Shown in pieces: positions 12,069-24,233 of a DNA stretch of 60,000 bases. Within the stretch, counting starts at the first letter, position 1; every line of letters starts with the position of its first letter. Below the pieces are notes generated by a model, which did no database searches, had not been told where the DNA came from, and saw only the letters and a list, made by a program, of their open reading frames with translations. A program made the position numbers and the translations under genes. This DNA comes from Membranipora membranacea (taxonomy: Eukaryota > Bryozoa > Gymnolaemata > Cheilostomatida > Membraniporidae), in assembly GCA_914767715.1 (NCBI GenBank), contig OU612071.1:23435681-23495680 (forward strand). Direction: 5' to 3'.

Positions 12069-13620
12069 ATTGTTGGACAATTCTGTACAATTCTAGAATT
12101 GTTGAGATTTGACCCACTTACAATGGACCAACCAGCTTTCCATAATCATTTAATTAAACCTGCATGCTAAATAAATTACATTCACTATTGTGTTGTTATA
12201 GAATGAGCCTTCACAGTGCAAGACAATATAATATAATAGGCTTGATTTTACATGTAATGTGTTTCTATGTAATGACAAGACCACCTATACTACATTCTAA
12301 TAAAGATAACTCATGTAAAGTTCACCCTCACAAACAAAACACTTACCACTCAGCGAGATCCTACAATAATTTAGATAGAAACATTGAACTGGCCTGTGGC
12401 AGGGTTGCATACTGCAACCATAGCAAAACTGACAAATTTACTTTAAAATGGGCTAAGCACTAGGTCTGCAGTATTCTCTTTTCTGACCGGTATTCCCAAT
12501 ACAAGTTAGAGACAGTAAGCTGAACTTGTTGTAAATAAGTCACTAAAAGTCTTCCAGGATCAGGGTACCCTCTCATTCGGTCGTTGACAGTTAAATTTTC
12601 AAGTTACTTGTCATGTACTAGGGGTAATTAATGAAAGGTCTCTTAGAATGAATACCGAAATTATACAGAGTGACACTGTAGTAGATACCAAACATAGTCA
12701 GAATTCATACTGCAAGACTGTTCATTTTTGTTATTGTAACAATCAATTGCTGCATTTTATTCCACCAACCTGCTTCCTTCAAATATAGAACAATAACTCA
12801 CCGCTGACCATATATGTCCTAGAAACAGAATATCCATCTTATTGCCCTCCAATGATAGATTCAGCTCCTTGCTGTAATAAAACTGTAATCCATATTCATC
12901 ATAGGTGCATTTCTAAACTGCTATGAGACAAAATACATGTTCTTAATAAATAGCTGTCTGTTTGGAGAAATCAAATCAATAGAACATAACCTGATGTTAA
13001 CCAAGTTGACATATCTGCATAAATATTAAAAATAAGTTTGCTGTTAAAATGATTCAACTTACCCTTTGGAATGCCTGAACGGAAAGTCAACAATGTCAAA
13101 TGAGGGAAACTAGAATTCACTTTCAGCTGGCAGAATAGTCATGTGACTATATTTTGCCTTCCTCAGTCATATCTGCTCTGATCATTTGAAGATAGATGGT
13201 AGCATCAGAAATTAAACGAGGCTTGCGTTCAAGGGAACGCTTTCACCCAAGTACTCACTTGCGCATGCTAATTGTCTATTCAATTAGTGATTTTCCAGGT
13301 ATTTATCACAAAACCTTATAGTAAGACAATGAACGCCTATTTACTATGGAGAACAAAATTCTAAAGGCACATGTTTTGGTTGTGAATGCCCAGCAACATC
13401 ATTTTGCTTTAGACAAACCACTGTTTTAAATAACAAATCACCAATAAGCTCAAAGAATTGTCTTCTGTTTTTGATGGAGGGGGCAACTCTTGTGCTATCA
13501 TGATCTAAGCAGGAGTTTGCGACAAAATTACTGGTCTAAGTCAGCATTCTCAGGCATCAAATTGAAGAAATTTATTGTAGAATAGATGAATCCTGCACAA
13601 TGCTCTTTGATGATACATAG
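12069..13620. other. Intergenic, nothing recognised
   Basis: AT-rich sequence with no family-like open frame, inverted repeat or RNA signature that I can support. Confidence 0.45.
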
Positions 13621-14765
13621 TCAGACTAAGCTAAATAAAAATTTAACAGCAACATAAACAAAACAATAAACATCAGATTTCACACAGTTATTGGTCCAGA
13701 TCTTAAGAGAAGGTACTCTCTTTGACAGTTTCTCTTGCTTGAGGCATATCACACCTCGTCTCCTGTCAAGCTGAAAGAGAACAAACCGATATGAATAATA
13801 GGTACAGGTTCAAGAGTAGGAGGTGGAAGAGTTGGTTAGAGCGCCTTTCCTTCAGCATGCAGGTTCAAATCCCAACGCAGTCCATCAACTATGAGTTTCT
13901 GGCGTTCATCATGGTGTACATTTTACACTCTCTGGGTATGAACATTCACACTATTATATGAGTTGAACTCAGTATGACAAAAGTATGACTGCCGAAAATG
14001 TTAAAGGGTAGAGGTAGCTCTTATTAGAAAAATTGTTTTGTCTACATATATATCAGTTAGTAGAGAGTATACCCTGAATATTGTGAAACTAAGCAGCAGA
14101 AATGTCAACCATTTACCTTTTTGATGTTTCTTGCTGCATTGTCTGATATAAATGTTAGCCTGAACACATCTGCTTCATCCTCAGAGCTCATAAGCTCATA
14201 CGCTAACGGAAAAAGTTTACCCTCTACCGCCAGTTGTGCCCTTTTTCGACCTTCAAGCTTCTATAAAGTAGCATTTATAATTTGTTGCTGAAATCTTGTT
14301 TTGGAGTCAAATGCATTAGGTATATGTATCATTTTCTTGGGAATACCTGGAGGTGTTGTCATCAATTTATTGGATAGATATGCCTAATTCATCCCTGTAT
14401 ACAAACGTTGCCAACCAACCCATATATTTCTATATTTTTAAGTGCTGCAAAACAAACAGGAAACCCAATGGGTCAGCAGCAATGCTTCTAGTGTACAATG
14501 ATGTATGATTGACACAATTAGTTTTGTATATCCTCCCGCCTCAATGATACAATGATAATTTTATATCAAATTTGGGAAACCCCTTGTCTTACCAGATGTT
14601 TCTTTTTATTAATTCTCTCCCTCGCAATCTCTCTTTCCGACTTGACCCTACCGCGCTGTCGGATCCTTCTGCAGGACATTTTCGAGATGGTCAAGCTGTC
14701 AGCTTTCGAGTAGCCTCTTGCCGTCATGGCATCAGTGAAGAGTAGGGCTACTCTGGTATTATTCT
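13621..14765 (-). CDS. Unrecognised three-exon gene, 3' end
   Basis: Three minus-strand exons join in frame. 14765-14593 contains TRVALLFTDAMTARGYSK and a basic stretch ending INKKKHL. 14260-14117 is 48 codons, with KLEGRKRAQLAVEGKLFPLA and FISDNAARNIKK. 13770-13621 runs from LDRRRGVICLKQEK to a TGA. Donors are GTAAGA and GTAAAT, acceptors TTTATAG and CTTTCAG, and the phases are consistent (0/0). The visible product is about 154 residues, lysine/arginine-rich in the middle, with a hydrophobic C-terminus. The start lies upstream of 14765 and was not found. I do not recognise the family. An open, phase-consistent three-exon chain is good evidence for a gene but says nothing of function. A tRNA-like fragment sits in the intron at 13820. 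Confidence 0.6.
13820..13882 (+). repeat. tRNA-like (SINE-type) fragment
   Basis: A-box-like AGTTGGTTAGAGCGCC and B-box AGGTTCAAATCCC, but too few bases between them for an anticodon arm plus variable loop. Likely tRNA-derived repeat. Confidence 0.5.
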
Positions 14766-15049
14766 CTGACAGGAAGCTGGGAAGAGAGGCACTCAATAAT
14801 CAATCAGAACTTAAGAACCACAAAATAAATTGAGTATTTATGTAGAACAAAGGTAACTTACTCAAGACAGAATAAAATATCTTTGCTTATGAGCATGGTA
14901 AGGAGTTATTTTGTCTTTCTCACTTGACGGCACCAGCTTTTTTCATTTCAAAGAATTAAATCATTCAGTTATTGACAAAATTCCGGATAAAAATTGCCCC
15001 TATCGCACTTAGAAAATAAAACGGACAGGCCACTTTCGATTTCTACTGC

Positions 15050-15240
15050 CATAGAAAAGCTCATTAGAGCCAGGGATAAGGCATTAAAAAGAGATGCAAG
15101 TTCTGGAAAGTTTTGCGTGCTTTGGTACAACGTAGTATCAGAGGCATTAAAAGGGCATTAATAAGAAATAAACTGAATGAAAACCAGAAAACTATAGAGT
15201 GGTGTTCAAAATTAAAATCAGTGACATATCCTAATGAAAC
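15050..15240 (+). mobile_element. Non-LTR retrotransposon fragment (region before RT)
   Basis: Reads KLIRARDKALKRDASSGK and, after a frameshift, IRGIKRALIRNKLNENQ. This matches the conserved IRARDK... / R..IR..K..Y...KL pattern between endonuclease and reverse transcriptase in LINE ORF2 proteins. Dead: shifted frame, no flanking domains. Confidence 0.5.
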
Positions 15241-15302
15241 AAACCATGCAGACAGGCTTCCTACAGATAGCAGTGTAATGAGAACCTCTTCACCAGACTC
15301 AC

Positions 15303-16063
15303 ACTGCCCGCAAAACAGAGAGGTGGATCTGTAAGACGATCAATCAGCCTAAGACAGTGATTAAAACGATCAACTACTACTAAATGCCTATCCGTGATCT
15401 GTGTGAATCCTGTGATTGGACCGAACTGAGCCTCAGTCCCTCTACCCTCTCTGTAACTGTACTCAGTAGTGTTGCCTGCTATGATGATAGATGAAGTACC
15501 ATCGCTTGTTTTCAGTGAGTACCAATCGATGTAGACAACATTACTTGGTCGGTAGATATCGATCTCCATGTGCCAGACAAAAGTGGTGGTTGTGGTGGTG
15601 GTGGTGGTGGTGGTGAAGTTTATAGCTGTAGAACTCTCAAATCTGTAAATAAAGACATAAAGTAAATGCAGATCGTTTTCTCATTATGTTTTGTGTATCT
15701 GGTATATGTAAATAAGACAGTAAATAACCCGAATGAGGCTGAGGCTGCTCCACGTAGACCAATAGGATAATTCAATATTTTCTAACAATAAACTAAATTA
15801 ATGTTGAAACACAAACAAGTTTTGCCTGTTTTCAAAACCGATCCTTAATTTTGTTGATGCACAACCCAGCTTATCATGCACTAACGGGGAGTGACACAAA
15901 AACCTCTCATATTGTGGGCAGTCTTAAAAAATCAAATTTGAAACTTATTATTATCACTGCAAATGAATATCAAGCCTGAGAACAAAGTAACTCACAGAAC
16001 AACTGAAGATTGCGTGTCCTGATCCATACACCACCAAATATTCAGAGTCACACAACATAAAAC
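15303..16063 (-). CDS. NHL-repeat protein gene, two exons visible
   Basis: Exon 16063-15996 (VLCCVTLNIWWCMDQDTQSS) ends at a GTGAGT donor in phase 2 and joins exon 15642-15303. The second exon begins FESSTAINF, has a run of about ten threonines encoded by a GGT/ACC microsatellite, then VYIDWYSLKTSDGTSSIIIA. It ends with an NHL blade, YREGRGTEAQFGPITGF...HLVVVDRFNHCLRLID, followed by CFAG and a GTGAGT donor at 15302. NHL proteins are binding propellers; here the threonine-rich linker suggests a glycosylated stalk. Upstream exons (start) and downstream blades were not found; the downstream neighbour at 13.6-14.8 kb does not match in phase. This exon organisation fits directly upstream of the type of exon seen at 11566 (+). 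Confidence 0.7.
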
Positions 16064-16999
16064 CTGTGAAAGAAATAGCCTTTATAAATAACATAAATTT
16101 TGCTTGGCACAAGAAAATTTACCATTACACTTTATACAATTCAATACAAGATAATATCCATATTTGAATGGCAGAATTCCAGTATGTGGAGTGATCATTT
16201 GAAACATTAATGGTAAGATGTGAGAGCTTCTCCACCAGCGAAGTTAAAAATCTGTTGTTCTATCGCTACTATATTTTCCAAATTCTGTTCCTCCATTGTA
16301 GTGGATATGATGGAATCACAGTTCTCATCGTACTTACAAGTACAAATGCTAGTCTCAGCTCAATAACCGTTGCCAAACTAGGTTTATTTGTGGAACTACA
16401 CCTCCAGTTTCACCACATTTAGACGGGCGAATGAAGCAGAGTAATTCAAATAGTATCAACAACATATAGCCTGGTATCATATATATGTGTGTCAGGCTTC
16501 TGATATGAGAGCTAAGTAAACCTTTCACTACTAGATATTGAATACTGTTGACATAAGAATATCTTATCAGTGTGAATATAATAAGTAGCTAAATTGGACT
16601 TAGCCGTGTCTCTTGCGTTACCAGCTCCGAACTATCAAACTAGATTGGACTGAACATTCTGATAACTGGAGAAGACAAGGAGAGACAACTTTGGCAAACA
16701 ATTATTTAACCTGTGAATAATTCAATTATTCCTGGAATTTTTTGTTATATCCATTGCCATTCCCATACTTGACTGTCATATAAAGCCATAGTAAACAGTA
16801 AATATGTGCCTATGTAAATCAGTAATTCTTAAATTGTCCGCTCTCCCGATAACTGTATTATATTATTGTAGGGATACGGTAAAGCTGATCATGCGGCAGG
16901 GGCGTATATTCTAAAAAATTTCACTCACCGACTTTTCAGAGATGAGCATAATAATCGGGCGCTGCCCGAACCACATGCCGTAGGCGTGGCGGGGAGGGT

Positions 17000-17028
17000 G
17001 TGGGAGGGGCGCTTAAGCGCCCTCCCAC
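17000..17028. repeat. GC-rich palindrome
   Basis: GTGGGAGG-GGCGC-TTAA-GCGC-CCTCCCAC: 12-bp arms with one unpaired G around a TTAA centre, in otherwise AT-rich DNA. Confidence 0.8.
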
Positions 17029-17184
17029 CACGGAAATTTTTGCATATCGGTAGCAAAATAGTGCAAGCAGAGAGGTATTTCAATGGCTCACTGAGCTGTT
17101 GGGTACTTTCAGAAAACAACTCAATAGCAGTAGAAGATTACGGTAAAAATGCTCCAGTTATAAAGCAACCATTTGAAAAAATAC

Positions 17185-17268
17185 TGACCTGGATGGGATT
17201 CGAACACACAACAATCTTATTAACAGTAATTATAAGGCGGACGCTCTACACACTGAGCTATTCAGCCA
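17185..17268 (-). repeat. tRNA-like element (tRNA-derived SINE or pseudogene)
   Basis: Minus strand has TAGCTCAGTGTGTAGAGCG (A box, D arm) and TGTTCGAATCCC (B box, T arm) at near-tRNA spacing, but the acceptor ends do not pair. Confidence 0.5.
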
Positions 17269-17989
17269 CTCACAGAAATCCGTGGGCCGTGAGTGCTAAT
17301 ATACGCCACTGTCATGCGGTGACATGTGAAGTCAAATAGTCTAAATACTCAGACTATAAAATCAGATGGAAAATGTTTCTCTGCTACACAAATTATGGAT
17401 AAGCCTTATTCATCATTCCTCTCAGGAGGCTTTTAGGTGGTATTACCTTACACAGTGATGTATTTTGATGACATTAGTCAGATTATACTTCTAATACTTC
17501 CTACTGAGTTTCAACCCTTTTAATATTGCAATGTGTATCTCATGGTGCAACTGCGGCTTTGTTTTAATCCACACAATGTTCAAGTATGTATCTTTAGTAT
17601 CATATTGGTTTGTTAGCGCTGCCAGAGCACTTAGAACACTCTGTATATTTACCCGTTTCGGTGCCAATTTTTGATGAAACTGATACAATTATCACTATAA
17701 CAAGACACAAATTAGTGTCATTCATATGCTTGGACCTTAAGTATTTTTCAGGACGTTAGTTTTATCAGATGATTTATTTTATAAACTAATAAAACCCACA
17801 TGACCCTGTGACCTCCTAAGTAAACACGTCTGATAAGATGACAGTTTACAGAATCTCTTATAGGTTTGTGTTTCTGACAAGTTTGACAGCAGTTGAGTTT
17901 TGTCCAGGCATGAACCTTACATCGTTTGTGTGTATCTTACATCATCTGTGTGGAACTTGACATTTATTATTTATCTGTTCTCTGTGTCG

Positions 17990-17996
17990 TGAGTCA
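17990..17996 (+). promoter_or_regulatory. AP-1-like site upstream of lectin gene
   Basis: Perfect TGAGTCA, about 50 bp upstream of the TATA box at 18043. Binding by a bZIP factor is inference. Confidence 0.35.
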
Positions 17997-18042
17997 TCGA
18001 GTCAGCAGTTCTTTCCCTCTACTAGTAAGAGTAGTCATCAAG

Positions 18043-18049
18043 TATAAAA
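18043..18049 (+). promoter_or_regulatory. TATA box of the C-type lectin gene
   Basis: TATAAAA lies upstream of a non-coding first exon that ends at a GTAAGT donor (18130). The second exon starts at 18262 and holds the ATG at 18319. Confidence 0.6.
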
Positions 18050-18261
18050 CAGTTCTGTTGTTGTTGCCAAACATCACATGATAGGATCTATCGCTCTGGT
18101 GTAGTGTGAAGCTGGAAAAATTGACAAACGTAAGTTACTAACAGGCTGTGTCAATTGTGAATTTAATTTTGCATTTGAGCCAATGAGAAGATCAGTTGAC
18201 TTGTTAACAATAATCATATGACTTCAATGGGAAATATCTGATTTTGAATTTAATTTTATAG

Positions 18262-21200
18262 TGCACAGATCTGCGTACAAGCCAATTCAGAGAATAAACC
18301 CAGTGAAGGTATTTAGATATGGAGACTTTCCATCTGGACGGAGACGGGTTTGATGAGCCTTTTGCCTCTGATGAATGCAGCACCAGCTCAAGCTATTCTA
18401 AACTCACCAGTAAGTTATTAAGCATCTTCAGTTAGAACAATCTTAGGTGAAAATGAAAAGGAATCAGCCAAATCAACCAATAATTTTGTAAAATTTGTTT
18501 GGTCAAGAAGTTAGAGTTTTTTGAAGCTTTTGATTGTTTACCCTCCTTCAGCCCCACCCATTTCAAACAGCACAGACCTGACAACTTATATCTATTAAAC
18601 TGAACCAAGCCAGTACTTTACTTCTACAGGTTATAGTAGAACAAGAGGAGACAATCCTTGTGTTATCTCCAGCAGACCAGCTGTGATTGTAGTAGTCTTA
18701 CTACTTATAATTACATGTGTGTCTACAGTAGTCACTCTGATCTATGTAGTAAGTGAGATGGACGAGGAGAAGCTCACTCCAGTATCGGCACATACATGAA
18801 CCAGACCTTATCTGATAATCAGGGACTTCTATTACTATCTACTGAGATCAGAGATCTGCTCCAAACTGTAAACCACACCACACAACTCATCATACAGACT
18901 AACACTGATGTCAGAGCTAACGGTGATAACCTACAGCTTCTCAAGTCTACTTCTCAGATACTGAGGCAGAGTCTGAGTAACCAGACTGCAGGTCTGAACA
19001 GTTTAACTCAGCAGATGACAAATGGGCAGTCTGAGATTTCAGACTTCTTTTCACGTATCCGGAGTAAACTAATGGTCGGTACAAATGTACTACAGCAGAC
19101 TTTACTGGCAGGTGAGAGTCTTAACTGATGTGTTTTTTCATACTTTTCTACTGCTCACTATTCAGACCTGCCAACAAATATCAATGTTTGTCTTTAACTC
19201 AGAGGCTGATACTTGCCAAGATTTCAGCGTTATTTGCTTCCAATTTTATTGGGCTGTATTACGCCACCCTCTCCTTTTATGAAATATGCTAGCAAATTCC
19301 TGTTTTTCAAAAAATTCTGGTCAATTCTGACCTTGTGACCCATCAAAGATGTGAAAACACATCAATCTGCTTTTGCTTCACTGTCAATAAACTGCTCTTA
19401 ATCTATTAATCTTAAAACAACAGGAGCCTGGAATGTCACAGAGAGTAACAACCAAAAGGTGGACACTTCTGTAAGTGTTCTACGCAACGACATCACCGAG
19501 GTCCGTAATCAGATAAGGTCGGGTTCAGCATCAAATCTACAAAAGTATAACAGTAAGATTGACGACTTTAAGTCAGAGCTCGGTGTTATATTCGAGCAAG
19601 TGGTGGAGAATATGACAGCGTCAATGATGCAGAAAGGTCGAGGATTTAATTTACCTGATCTCTCTCCTACAAGTGAGTTATCTCCACTCTCTACAGACAT
19701 TCCTCATACTATTATCAGTACAATCACTGACAGGTATGATAATGAGATTCATCGATATGGTGTGGTAGTCTGCTTGTTTCAGAGAAGGTCCCTCATTTGA
19801 ACAATCTACTGTTGTCGAGTATGGTATTCCTTATTCTATGGAACCCTCTAACGATGGCTCAGACAATGACCTTCTTCATTCCATGTTTTGTAGCCGCCAC
19901 AGCTCCGACCTGCCCCAGTACATATGTACTAAAATCAGACACATCTACGTGTATAAGGCTAGCTGGATCAGGATATAACTGGAACAATGCCAAGTCTCGA
20001 TGTGAGACAGAGGGAGATAACTTAGCTGTATTTACTACTCACACTTCTCTAGACTGGATCAAGGATTATGTTAAAAACAGAGCACCGTCAAGTAAGTGAC
20101 TGAGTCAAACCAAACACTCTTCTTGTTTAATTAACTTGAGTTTCACAACCAATAGGCCTATCGTTTAAAAAAAAACTGATGACTGACTGTAAAGTACGGC
20201 TCGCTTCCGGTTATGCCAGAGTTGTCTGTTACTGTAAGCTTAAAGACTTTGTTTGAGGCTGCTCTTTTGTATCACATCTTAATCTCCATATTTTATTCTA
20301 TCATGTGAGCGATTTTCAGCTTTATAATCCAAATAATGAGGAAGTTATGGCCTCTCAAACTTCCAAGGTGACGGCAATTTATCGGCAGTAAGAATCAGCC
20401 GGCAATCTCTAGGGTACGTCACTAATATTGATGATCAAAATGTTCAAATTTGTAACGGTCTCGAACCCAGGTCCAAATGGCTTTGCAGGCGACGCCGCTA
20501 ATAATGCAAGTGGCGTGATGGTAGCGTCGTTGCCTATAGGTATTGGGACCTGGGTTCGATTCCCACCCAGGTCTGAATTTTGATCATCATCTTATCTGTG
20601 TGATCATTAGTGTATTAACTAATAACTCAAAATGTCTATGCCACATGTCTGTGGCTGTGACATACCCCAGGGGAAAAATCCACTTATTCCCAATGCCGAT
20701 TGAAGGCAATCACCTTGGAAGTTTGAGTGGCCATAACTTCCTCAATATTTGGATTATAAAGCTGAAAATCGCTCACATGATAGAATAAAATATGGAGAAT
20801 AAGATGTGATACAAAGGAGCAGCCTCAAACAAATTCTTTAAGTTGTATTTGCAGATAGTGTATTATATTAGTATTCTTGGATAATTAGATCAGGAAAACT
20901 GAACAAATAATATTGTTCTATTGTGAAGAAATGACTCGTTTAGAAAAGATATAACACGAAATGTGGACGATTATCAATTGTCACAAATCTACAGGTTGCT
21001 ACCCGAGGGCACTTTTGTCATCCATGTCATTTGTAAATGGGTTTGTGTTTTCAGGCTGGAGACGTAATTGTCACTGGATAGGGTTAAGACCCAACAGTAC
21101 AGGGTGGTACTGGACAGGTAGAGAGACGTCACACCTCCCTAACTCCTCCCCCCTGTGGGAATGGGAACCACATGAGAGTATCGGCTCCTCTTGTGGCTGT

Positions 21201-21293
21201 ATCTGTATGCAACAATCAAGTTACACCAAACTACACGACTGTGGCTGTGGTCATACCCAGCTTCTATCTCTGTGTGAGCGGCCAGCTCAGTAG
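18262..21293 (+). CDS. Type II transmembrane C-type lectin-like receptor
   Basis: Exons: 18262-18409 (ATG 18319, acidic cytoplasmic tail METFHLDGDGFDEPF), 18630-19111, 19424-19672, 19894-20091 and 21055-21293 (stop TAG 21291). Every junction is phase 1. Exon 2 encodes a membrane segment at about residues 48-71 (AVIVVVLLLIITCVS...). A long N-glycosylated, heptad-like neck follows in exons 2-3 (NHT and NQT sites). Exons 4-5 give a C-type lectin domain: CPSTYVLKSDTSTCIRL, WNNAKSRCETEGDNLAVF, CHWIGL, GWYWTG and a Cys-rich end with LHDCGC...LCE. The calcium/sugar EPN tripeptide is not visible (the local sequence is EPHES), so sugar binding is uncertain. The frame breaks near 18780: the membrane frame ends at TGA 18797, while the neck frame opens one register away. 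Confidence 0.8.
18749..18799 (+). other. Frame break between membrane segment and neck
   Basis: The transmembrane frame runs ...EMDEEKLTPVSAHT then stops at TGA 18797-18799. The neck frame (codons in phase with ATG 18796) is one base out. A GTAAGT...CTCCAG pair at 18749-18782 looks like a 34-nt intron but its removal does not restore the neck frame. An indel, allele or assembly error is more likely. Confidence 0.7.
20239..20842. mobile_element. 604-bp foldback element in lectin intron
   Basis: Long imperfect terminal inverted repeats. The left arm from CTTAAAGACTTTGTTTGAGG (20239) through the CCAAGGTGA block pairs with the right arm ending CAAATTCTTTAAG (20842). Similarity stays high over about 150 bp, then continues weakly inward. 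The core contains a second inverted pair, CGAACCCAGGTCC (20462) and GGACCTGGGTTCG, whose right half reads like a tRNA B box. It carries no open frame, so it is non-autonomous. Confidence 0.85.
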
Positions 21294-23931
21294 ACGACAG
21301 TGTATATCTAACTGGCATCACCGTCATACCAGGTCAAACAACCAGCGAGTAAAAAAGTTAGTATGTCCCACTGATATCTACACACCCTTATATCTACAGA
21401 TCATCTGTTGACTTATCGTTGAATTCATCTTTTTTACAAATGAGAGCTCTTAGTGTTTTAAATCTGGTTCACAGATCTGCTAATATTGTGTCCTCACTTT
21501 TAGGTGAGCTGTTACCAGTAGATAAATATCACAGAAGCTGACCAGCTGTGAAGGGTGGAAGTTCTGTATTATAAACGCTATTAACAAACCAGTCAAAACT
21601 TTGCTTTGCTCAGTGGAAATATATTGTGGTTATTTTGTGATTCTCATCTAGTGTGGTTAATCAGTTTATAAACTAAATTTATTGTTTTATATTCTCTACT
21701 CCCCTTGATAGTATAGTCTTATACAATTATACAGCAATGCTTCTACAGCAGTGTGTTGAGTTACAGAAATAGCTTTTGAGGCAGAATTATTGGCGAGATG
21801 GCTAGATGGGGCAATCGGTTAGCACGCTTGGGAGAGCTTCAAAGGTTGATTGCTCCAGCCCAGCCCCCAGTACTCTCTGGTGTAAACCTCTCTTGGCAGA
21901 ATTTTTGCTTTACAAAGGACTTGCTGTTCATGATGCTGTAACATATTAAATCAGAAAGAATTTGGAGAATTTTTGAATGACATGTTACAAAGATTGGAGT
22001 TATCCAAATTACTGATGTATGCAATGAATGATACAACAATACTAATTTGGATTACTAGAGTATCCTGATGATTTTCCAATGGTTTGCCTTGGTCTGGTTT
22101 TTAGAGGGTTTCCTGAGATAAGGCTATGCTGCTTTGTAAACAACGGTCAACAAATCTGGTCGGTTTCCCATGTAATTCACCTATTCTATGTAACGCTTTG
22201 AATTGGTGACTCAAACCAAGGAGTTAAATGTCTTTAACTCCTTGCTCAAACCATCCTTGTAATCAGCACCGAGGTGATGTATGAAATTCTGTAAAATGCA
22301 TTGATGATAAAAATATCATCGAGTTAATTTTTCAGACAACACTAAATCCTATTACATTGCAAACAGCTGCTGACTCTACAGGAATTTTGAATTAGGAAAA
22401 TTGATCACAGAGTGTGGCCATAACAAGTTGTAATGCTCTGATCTCTTATAACTTCAAAATCCTCAGAATCAAGTTGCACTTCCCTCTTTGACTTTAAATA
22501 CTCTGATTTGAATTCCCTCCCTATGCCGCCAGTCCATCCCCCAAGCCTTTGAGAAAGACATGCAAAAATTGGAGTTGTCTGCAAATGTACTAGATTCCAT
22601 TTATTGTTGGGATAACTTGTTGTCCAATCAGATCGATCGTTAGATGTGTGAACTTTGACATTCTGCATTATGCTGTGAGCATGGATTATACCAATGCCAC
22701 TGGGCTCAAGTGACGATCAGACGCTGCAGGTTACTGACCGGCGTGGATCGTGTATTTGTGGAGCAGCGAGAGGACTTATTGATGCTGTATAAATAGTACA
22801 TGTGAGTATTTACTAGTATCTGATGATTAATTGGTTATTTTTTCGTGTGATGAGGTGTGTAAGTAGTGAAGTAAGTATTTACAGACCTGCCAACCCCTGA
22901 GGGGGGAATTGGAGTGAGAATGGGAAAAGGGGAAAAAATCACGCGTGAAAACTGCTGTTAGGGACAAAAATCGCGCGTGAAAACTGGTCTTCGGGGTAAA
23001 ATATGAAGCCTCTAGTGCATGGTATAGGCCATCAAATTATGCTAGGCTGCCATATTTGAGCATTCGCTGCCTGAAAGTGAATTCTGCACTGTCATGTGAG
23101 TTAATTGGTACCAACAGTAACTGGCGGGTTTGTAACACAACATGGTATGTAGAGTGAGGGTTATGATGGAAAGGTGGTCGCAGAGTGCCGAGTGGAGATG
23201 CAGCTCTAGACGGTTGATAAGAGATGATATATTGAATGGTGATACATAAACAGTTGAGACATCAAATAGTACTAAACTTTCGTAACAAATCCGCTATTTC
23301 TTTGAAAGAAATAATGAATTTGTTACATGGATACTTGTGTACATTCACAATGCCTAACTGTAGAAGTAGGAGTGCCGTAATATTGTATTCTATTGTACTG
23401 TACACACTGTGTCACACATACATACTGTATCATATGTTGTTCTGCTAATGCTACTTTACTCTACTGTGTAAATTATTCAACTTTAAACAAATTCAGATTT
23501 CTGCAATCAATCTTGTGGCAGAGAGACTAGCATGTTATATATCACCAAAGTTAGCTGATTGTTTATTGGCCCCTGAACATAGTGCTAGCCAATTAGCCAA
23601 ATTTAACTCTTGAACAAAAGGTTGAGCTCGGCTCACTAAAGAGACAGGAAATCAACATACCAAAACATAAACAAACTTGAGAGATACAAGCCAACTGCAT
23701 ACCCTTGTCTAGTCTAGAAAAGTCGTAGCTCTCCTCTTTTTTTATCTTTTGATGTATCTATCTGATACACTGAGGGTTATCCCATCTTTCCATTATGGAG
23801 GACAACTCCAAGTTGCCGATTTCCAGTTCTAGTTTCTCCTTATCAGGCCATCCACATTTGATTTGATTTGAGAGTCTCTCGTGGAAGTACAGTACCCTCT
23901 ACCCTAATCTCTTTTTTTGGTCCTTTATACT
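21294..23931. other. Intergenic, little recognised
   Basis: Contains a weak tRNA-like stretch at 21797-21862 (GGGGCAATCGGTTAGCACGC, degenerate B box) and a twice-repeated AAAATCNCGCGTGAAAACTG at about 22935-22986. Minus-strand open frames near 21.9 and 22.5 kb show no splice-consistent extension. Confidence 0.45.
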
Positions 23932-24233
23932 CTACTCATTGATCATTTGATCAAAGTTATTATCGCTTTTTTTCCTTTCAGATTTTCCCACTTCTCCACT
24001 TTTTTTTAAACGAGGTAGCTGTCCATGTGGTTTTTTTTTGTAATATTTGTATCCGGCCTCAGCCAAATTTTCCATCACCCCATCTACTATTGACGAGTCT
24101 GGCCTGTTGCATATATTATAGAAAAGGCCGCATGATGGCAACCCTCCCATCTTCAACTAAATACAAAGCGTTGAAGTCCGTGGTCTCCTCCCCCGACAAC
24201 CTCTGATATTCTTCATTGCTCTCTTTGGACAGG
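23932..24233 (-). pseudogene. C-terminal part of DUF3987-like gene, frameshifted
   Basis: After a TTTCTAG acceptor (exon from 24233) the frame reads LSKESNEEYQRLSGEETT and DFNALYLVEDGRVAIMRPF, then stops. Shifted by one frame, coding-like sequence resumes as YNICNRPDSSIVDGVMENL, AEAGYKYYKKKP and a lysine-rich tail to a stop at 23932. The LS.E...EY pattern followed by a helix ending in EAGYKYY is what I would expect at the end of DUF3987 proteins. The frame change within CTATAATATATGC points to decay or an indel error. Confidence 0.45.

Larger units (their letters stand above)
16064..18042. other. Intergenic with a GC-rich palindrome and tRNA-like repeat
   Basis: Holds a GC-rich palindrome at 17000-17028 and a tRNA-like element at 17185-17268. 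The rest shows no gene that I can support. Confidence 0.5.

Noticed and set aside
18749-18782. 34-nt intron (GTAAGT...CTCCAG) in the lectin gene
   Set aside because: Removing it does not bring the membrane and neck frames together, and it would be unusually short.
21839-22668. Minus-strand frames of 66 and 87 codons
   Set aside because: No splice borders in phase, no conserved motifs; only a short ACAACTCCAAT word is shared between them.
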